The translations under genes were made by a program, and so were the position numbers. The notes under the pieces are model-generated. The model was not told the origin of the DNA. It saw only the letters and a list, made by a program, of their open reading frames with translations, and did not search any database. Of a stretch of 64,000 nt of DNA, positions 60,855-64,000 are shown one piece after another (positions within the stretch are counted from its first letter, which is position 1; every line of letters begins with the position of its first letter). Source of the stretch: Parietichytrium sp. I65-24A (Eukaryota; Sar; Bigyra; Thraustochytrida; Thraustochytriidae); contig BLSF01000032.1 of NCBI GenBank assembly GCA_012862575.1, positions 372,001 to 436,000 of the forward strand, in the 5' to 3' direction.

Positions 60855-62271
60855 ATGACGCACTTGAGCGACTTCAGCTACCTCGATCGCCTGGTTTGGA
60901 ATGCGATCATCATTCCACTCCTGCTGTGGTTCATCTTTGTCGACAAAAAGGCACATTTAGATCTGTTCGCAAGGCGCGGACGAGGAACGAGGCGGAGGTT
61001 CGTCATTTTAAGTTTTTATTTGCTGGCCTATTTCTTCAGTGTAATTTACGATGTGGTGGCGACAAAGATTAAATACGAGGAGGGTAAGTCAGCTTCACTT
61101 TTATTTGCACTTGGCAAAAGAACACGCCAAGCTAAACACGCTTTGATTTTTGCTTGCAATAACAGGATTCGTGGACACGTGCTTATTGGAGATCGTCAAC
61201 TCAACCACCAATGAAACGAGCGTTTTCCGATATCCCAAGGAAGCTTTCGAAGCTGTAAGGATGGGCGAAGGAAGCCAGTTCGTGTACGATGGCCCAACTG
61301 AGATCAACGCGACATACACGAGTCAAGGCGGATGCGGTATCCGTCAAACCCCAACCGATATGTACGACGGCTGGACTGCTGTTTGGCTCGAGATAATTGA
61401 CCTCTTCTGGAACCTCCAATGCACGCTACGAAACTCTGCAATTTTTTTAATGCTTGGATTCTTCAACTACTCGATCAAAGAGTATTTTAAAGAGCCATGC
61501 TTGACAAAATGGGAAGTCCGCATGTTCACGTGGTACTCATATTTCTCGTTGGGATCGTACTTTGTGCTGCCTCATATCGTGATGTCACATCTTGTGTCAA
61601 CTGTGTCCTCGCAATTATTGTGGTCGGCCGAGCTTTACGTCATATCCTTCTTCTTGATTGTCGCAAATCGCCGTATCAATACACTCATCCAAAAGAAGAT
61701 TGACAATGACAAGAAGCTCTCCACGAACGGGGTAGAGAAGATGCTCGAGTCGCTCTACTACGTTAAAATCATGAACTCGTTCCTCTCTATCGTGACGCTT
61801 GGAGAAGCGACCGGCCTCTTCGTAATCAATCTTGATGTCATTATGGTGGAATGGCGAGTCATCTATGCCTCCAAGATGCAGACGGATATCCTCTCCAAGG
61901 TGTTCAACTTCTTTTTTCTTTTGGAGCCCATCATATCCGTCTTCATCCTCTACAAACCAAGCTTCCTGCACTCCAAAGACATACGTACTTTGATCAGCTC
62001 AAACTCCAAAATTGCCCCGGTTCCCTCACGGTCGTTTGCAGAAAATTCGAGGTCCATGATAGAGAGCAATGGTCAGTATGAAGACAATCTCTACTTGTCC
62101 ATGTCACGCAGAAGCGGCAAAGCTGACAACTCAGTGACAAAATCAGGCTCCCGGCGCTCCGCGGCCCCGGTGTCGCCACTGCTGAGCCCCAACAGCCCGG
62201 TTTCAAACCCGGAGCCGTTCTCACCTCGGCTTAGTAGCCCCGCTTTTGCTGACACTCCAAATGCCAAGTAG
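60855..62271 (+). CDS. Polytopic membrane protein with Ser/Pro-rich tail, two exons
   Basis: Exons are 60855-61083 and 61166-62271. The 82-base intron has donor gtaagt and acceptor aacag and splits a Gly codon in phase 1. The product is 444 residues, from MTHLSDFSYLDRLVW. Two N-terminal hydrophobic helices (AIIIPLLLWFIFV and FVILSFYLLAYFFSVIY) are followed by an extracellular-type loop (about 77-155) with N-glycosylation sequons (NSTTNETS, NATYT) and three Cys. About five more helices follow (about 160-370), then a Ser/Pro-rich cytosolic tail (SPLLSPNSPVSNP). It has no EGF motif, but the total helix number, the Cys-containing outer loop and its position beside two EGF-7TM genes suggest the same broad family. 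That link is inference. The function is unknown; it might be a receptor or transporter. Confidence 0.68.
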
Positions 62272-62487
62272 TTTGTGCTCTTCCGCTCCTCGCAGCAAGT
62301 AGCCTATTAATCACCAAAACATTTTTATGAAAACCATCCCCCTCAAGAAGTTAAAGACATGATTTCCTACTACTAAGCAAGTAAGACGAGTCTGAAGTAC
62401 GAGGTTGGTCATCAGCTGATGGCACAAGAAGTTGGAGAGCATAGAAAAAAAGATAAAAATTCGATCAATTGCTTGATGGAGGATCAA

Positions 62488-64000
62488 TCAGCCCAGCCTG
62501 TCGTTCGTGAAGCTTAGCTGCGCCCGAAGGTTTTTCGTCTGTGAGGGGCTTTCGGGACGGACCCACGACCGAATGATATCCATCTCCTGTTTCCGTGCGT
62601 TTCGAATGGAGTCAGTGTCATCCTTTGTGCCGAACATGAGGTCAGTATGATGAGCCCCTTCTTCAATGAAAATTGAGTAAATTTCATTGTCGTAGCTTTG
62701 AAGAACCCCAGCAGCGCTCCACGGATCATATCGCCCGTTCGAGTATATGATTTTGCTCGTGTATGGGGCGAAGTCCCTGCCCTGATATTCAGCGTATGCC
62801 CACAGACCGAAAGGGTCCAGCAATTTAGGGTTCTTCGTGACACCCGGCATGCTAGATTCGCAGTAACCCAAGGAATTTGAGTCCCGGATCACCTGATCGT
62901 ACTTGTGAATACGAGGGATATTTGGCGGCCAGTACATATCTTTTCCCAAACCCTGCAGTCAAACGTTTCGAATCAAGAGTTGTGTCGTCAGCTCCGCGCC
63001 AAACGGTCCACCGACCTCAACGATTCGAGACCCAGCTCAGCCAAAACTTACCCTAGCGGTGTATTGGACAAGTGAAATACCTTCGTTACAAACAATCGAA
63101 TTCCATGCTTCCATCACCCCAACCGAGTCAAAATCGCAAACTTCGCTGTCGCTGTTGGAGGTTCTTGCTTTCTCCGCTTGCTGTTCGCCATCGTTCTCGA
63201 GGTTAAAGCATTCGGTCTCTCCCGTAATGTTGTAAAGCATTCCGTACACATTTCGAATGCCTTTCAGCATGTCTTGCACAGTTTTTGAACTCAAAACTGC
63301 CTCATTTGACACGCTGTTCACCACTTCCGACCTGTTCCAATCTACCTTGAGCGACAACTTGTCAGAGGTGTCCTCTGGACTCAACGCAATGTTCATCGTA
63401 TACTCTACCTTCTCGCGAGATCCCTCGAGCTTCACTGCAGATTCGGGTTGCCGAATCAATTGGCAGGCAGCGCGCATCGGCCAGGCTGGTAAAGGGAACC
63501 CACGTTTATTGATGATTGAAAACACGATGTAATCGCTAGCGAAAGGAAAGTTGGACTCGCCTAGTAAAAAGAGAACTTCTTGCAAGCCGCTCACTATCTG
63601 CTGGCCGGAACGCTGCGCAGCACAGAGTCCAAGGCTTTTCTGTAGCGATCGCATCTCATTGTCACCCATCTTCGAGATGTAATCGATCAAAATCCAAGTA
63701 GCCAAGTAGCTATCCTGGCACTGAACGTCCAGCTTCCCCTCTGCATCCTCAGCCCCAAGGGAAATCGCACGAGAAGATCCATCGAGCGGGGGTCGGCTGC
63801 TAGCAAACCCCAGAACTGGCGCCGAGCCGGCAAGCGCACCATCGCAGATGTGAGGATAGCGCTGGCGGAACCACGCAGCGAGCATACCGCCATATGAACC
63901 TCCAAAGGCGATCACCTTGGTGGAAGACGGCATTTCAAGTCTCTCCTTAAGCTTTGGAACGAGCATCGCGTAATCCCCAAGCGCCTGCGCTGCAGTTGCA
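62488..64000 (-). CDS. Serine carboxypeptidase S28 family (lysosomal Pro-X carboxypeptidase-like), 5' end missing
   Basis: Peptidase family S28 enzymes (Pro-X carboxypeptidase, dipeptidyl peptidase II) cleave next to proline in lysosomes or outside the cell. Exons in the window are 63052-64000, open to the right edge, and 62488-62952. The 99-base phase-0 intron has donor gtaagt and acceptor ctgcag. The visible protein begins TAAQALGDYAMLVPKLKERL and has the nucleophile motif AFGGSYGGMLAAWFRQRYP, then SAPV. The acid and base are in the second exon: IYSNGRYDPWSAAG (Asp) and IEEGAHHTDLMFG (His), the usual S28 'NG..DPW' and 'G.HH.DL' contexts. The N-terminus, which should carry a signal peptide, lies beyond 64000. 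An internal Met (at 63966) is not the true start. Sequence cannot separate PRCP from DPP7. Confidence 0.87.

Overview
This window is nuclear DNA of a protist-type eukaryote. The evidence is short GT-AG introns (63-129 bases), several very long intronless reading frames, and typical eukaryotic genes: a NatB subunit, CCR4-NOT subunit 11, COX6B, PIG-N and a membrane-tethered bZIP factor. A probable axonemal protein suggests a flagellated life stage, and topoisomerase VI subunit B argues against animals and fungi. A heterotrophic stramenopile such as a thraustochytrid is my best guess. It is an inference from gene content and was not tested.
Layout. 1-15 kb: 5' part of TOP6B (minus), NAA25 (plus), a flagellar-type repeat protein (minus), a large secreted GH43-like protein (plus), and 3-mercaptopyruvate sulfurtransferase (minus, three exons). 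15-28 kb: a 747-residue membrane protein made of two fused six-helix repeats, a mitochondrial-carrier-like protein (minus, two exons), PIGN, a decayed LLPFED-type tandem repeat, and a small F-box-like protein. 28-48 kb: a PH-domain protein with a degenerate kinase domain (minus), a 2487-residue DDT/bromodomain/PHD chromatin protein, CNOT11 (minus), an assembly gap, COX6B (two exons) and a bZIP factor with a transmembrane segment. 48-64 kb: long, sparsely coding DNA holding three polytopic membrane proteins (two with EGF-like N-termini), a dienelactone-hydrolase-family enzyme, a degraded coding-like fossil near 59.6-60.6 kb, and a partial S28 serine carboxypeptidase running off the right edge.
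Genes alternate in strand with no operon-like order. Convergent pairs lie only about 160-410 bases apart, while divergent pairs are separated by 0.8-3.5 kb. Those long upstream regions are rich in private short tandem repeats and in GTAC-centred palindromes. The genes do not form one pathway; most are housekeeping genes (protein N-acetylation, GPI anchor synthesis, mRNA decay, respiration, chromatin). The less familiar material is the duplicated membrane protein, the EGF-7TM pair with its neighbour, the PH-pseudokinase and the decaying coding repeat.
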